DNA from: Rikenellaceae bacterium
GTDB lineage: Bacteria; Bacteroidota; Bacteroidia; Bacteroidales; UBA932
NCBI GenBank assembly: GCA_003520315.1
Contig: DOVA01000210.1
Span: forward strand, 1 to 7,741
Direction of reading: 5' to 3'
Length of the DNA stretch: 7,741 nt
A program made the translations under genes and the position numbers. Under the pieces are notes generated by a model, which ran no database searches, had not been told where the DNA came from, and saw nothing but the letters and a program-made list of their open reading frames with translations. Shown here piece after piece: positions 6,924 to 7,741 of this stretch (the stretch's first letter is position 1; every line of letters begins with the position of its first letter).

Positions 6924-7741
6924 ATGATAACAAAAGAATTAATATCTCCTAAAAGCATTGTTGTTGTAGGTGGTTCGGATGAGACACAAAAGCCCGGCGG
7001 TGCAGTTCTAAGAAATCTCAGAGAATCCAATTATAAAGGAAAACTATATAGTGTTAATCCAAAGTCAGACTTCGTACAGGGAATTAAATGCCATAAAAGA
7101 GTCGAAGAGTTGCCTCAGGTAGATTTAGCAATTTTAGCCATTGCAGCCAAAATGTGTCCGGACAGTGTCGAGATATTGTGCAGCAAAAAAATGTGCAAAG
7201 CTGTCATAATATTGTCGGCAGGGTTTCATGAAGATGGGCCGGAAGGAGCAATTTTAGAAGAAAAAATTGTTGAAATAGTCAACAGAAACGGTGCATCTCT
7301 TATAGGGCCAAACTGTATAGGCGTTATGACTCCCAACTATACTGGCATATTCACAAAACCAAATCCCCCTCTTTCAGAAAATGGAGTTGACCTTATTTCC
7401 GGTTCCGGTGCTACCGTTGTTTTCATTCTCGAAACAGCCCTCCAGCTTGGCGTAAGAGTCTCATCAATTTTTTCTGTTGGCAACAGTGCCCAGACAGGTA
7501 TAGAAGATGTCCTCGAATGCCTTGACGAAACATATATTCATAAGAAAAGCGCCCCTGTTAAGCTTCTTTACATAGAGAGCATAAGCTATCCGGAAAAATT
7601 GTTAAAACATGCCGTTTCACTTATCAATAAAGGAGCAAAAATTGCTGCAATTAAATCCGGAACAAGTGATGCCGGAAGCCGAGCAGCATCTTCACATACA
7701 GGAGCAATGGCAACTCCTGCTTCTGCTGTTTCTGCCTTTTT
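6924..7741 (+). CDS. NDP-forming (ADP-forming) acyl-CoA synthetase, N-terminal part (cut by window edge)
   Basis: These are the first 272 codons of an acetate/acyl-CoA ligase of the ADP-forming type, which converts acyl-CoA + ADP + phosphate to the acid + CoA + ATP through a phosphohistidine. The frame is open to the right edge. Residues about 5-135 form a Rossmann-like CoA-binding domain: SIVVVGGSDE at 11-20, SAGFHEDG at 98-105, and GPNCIGVMTP at 128-137, the classic GPNC(L/I)GV signature. From about 155 a succinyl-CoA-ligase-like domain follows, with ISGSGA at 158-163, SVGNSAQTGIEDVLE at 184-198, and Glu218 in YIES, the likely phosphohistidine-stabilising Glu. SHTGAMA at 257-263 holds the expected active-site His258. 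The ATG at 6924 places the CoA-binding strand at the usual distance. It is divergent from the deaminase operon. Whether the ATP-grasp beta part is fused downstream or is a separate gene cannot be seen, nor can the acyl substrate. Confidence 0.93.
   Translation, partial: MITKELISPKSIVVVGGSDETQKPGGAVLRNLRESNYKGKLYSVNPKSDFVQGIKCHKRVEELPQVDLAILAIAAKMCPDSVEILCSKKMCKAVIILSAGFHEDGPEGAILEEKIVEIVNRNGASLIGPNCIGVMTPNYTGIFTKPNPPLSENGVDLISGSGATVVFILETALQLGVRVSSIFSVGNSAQTGIEDVLECLDETYIHKKSAPVKLLYIESISYPEKLLKHAVSLINKGAKIAAIKSGTSDAGSRAASSHTGAMATPASAVSAF

Noticed and set aside
1..7741. Search for CRISPR arrays, tandem repeats, insertion sequences, tRNA genes, riboswitches, toxin-antitoxin or defence modules
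   Set aside because: No direct repeat arrays, transposase motifs, cloverleaf-like sequences or defence domains were seen; the partial RecQ lies among housekeeping genes and gives no reason to call a defence island.

Overview
The window is AT-rich bacterial chromosome with ordinary, densely packed metabolic genes. Several traits point to the Bacteroidota, probably a Bacteroidales-type anaerobe: start codons lack recognisable Shine-Dalgarno sequences, promoter candidates match the Bacteroidota -7 consensus TAnnTTTG, one lipoprotein carries an acidic stretch just after its lipid cysteine, and ATP-type PEP carboxykinase occurs with an ADP-forming acyl-CoA synthetase. The lineage is inferred from these traits, not from a marker gene.

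Layout from left to right. (1) Bases 1-605, minus: the N-terminal part of a RecQ-family DNA helicase that runs off the left edge. (2) Bases 606-713: a short divergent intergenic region with a promoter candidate for the next operon. (3) Bases 714-3986, plus: pckA followed after 3 bp by a lipoprotein zinc metallopeptidase of the M2 (ACE-like)/M3 group, closed by a strong hairpin terminator at 3998-4042. (4) Bases 4035-6739, minus: a compact three-gene operon, transcribed as amidohydrolase (MtaD-like 5'-methylthioadenosine/S-adenosylhomocysteine/adenosine deaminase), then purine nucleoside phosphorylase, then HAD phosphatase. The first two genes are 9 bp apart and the last two overlap by 4 bp. 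(5) Bases 6740-6923: a very AT-rich divergent intergenic region with an exact TAnnTTTG box on each strand. (6) Bases 6924-7741, plus: the N-terminal part of an NDP-forming (ADP-forming) acyl-CoA synthetase that runs off the right edge.

How the genes may work together. PckA interconverts oxaloacetate and PEP; in succinate-forming anaerobes it usually runs towards oxaloacetate and makes ATP. The acyl-CoA synthetase makes ATP from acyl-CoA. With an exported peptidase, this fits a peptide- or amino-acid-fermenting lifestyle, though that is inference. The minus-strand operon reads as a salvage route: a purine (thio)nucleoside is deaminated to its inosine form, cleaved by phosphorolysis to hypoxanthine and (methylthio)ribose-1-phosphate, and the sugar phosphate is possibly hydrolysed by the HAD enzyme. 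This cassette is the most interesting element here. I found no mobile element, CRISPR array, tRNA/rRNA, phage gene or defence system, and no clearly undescribed system.
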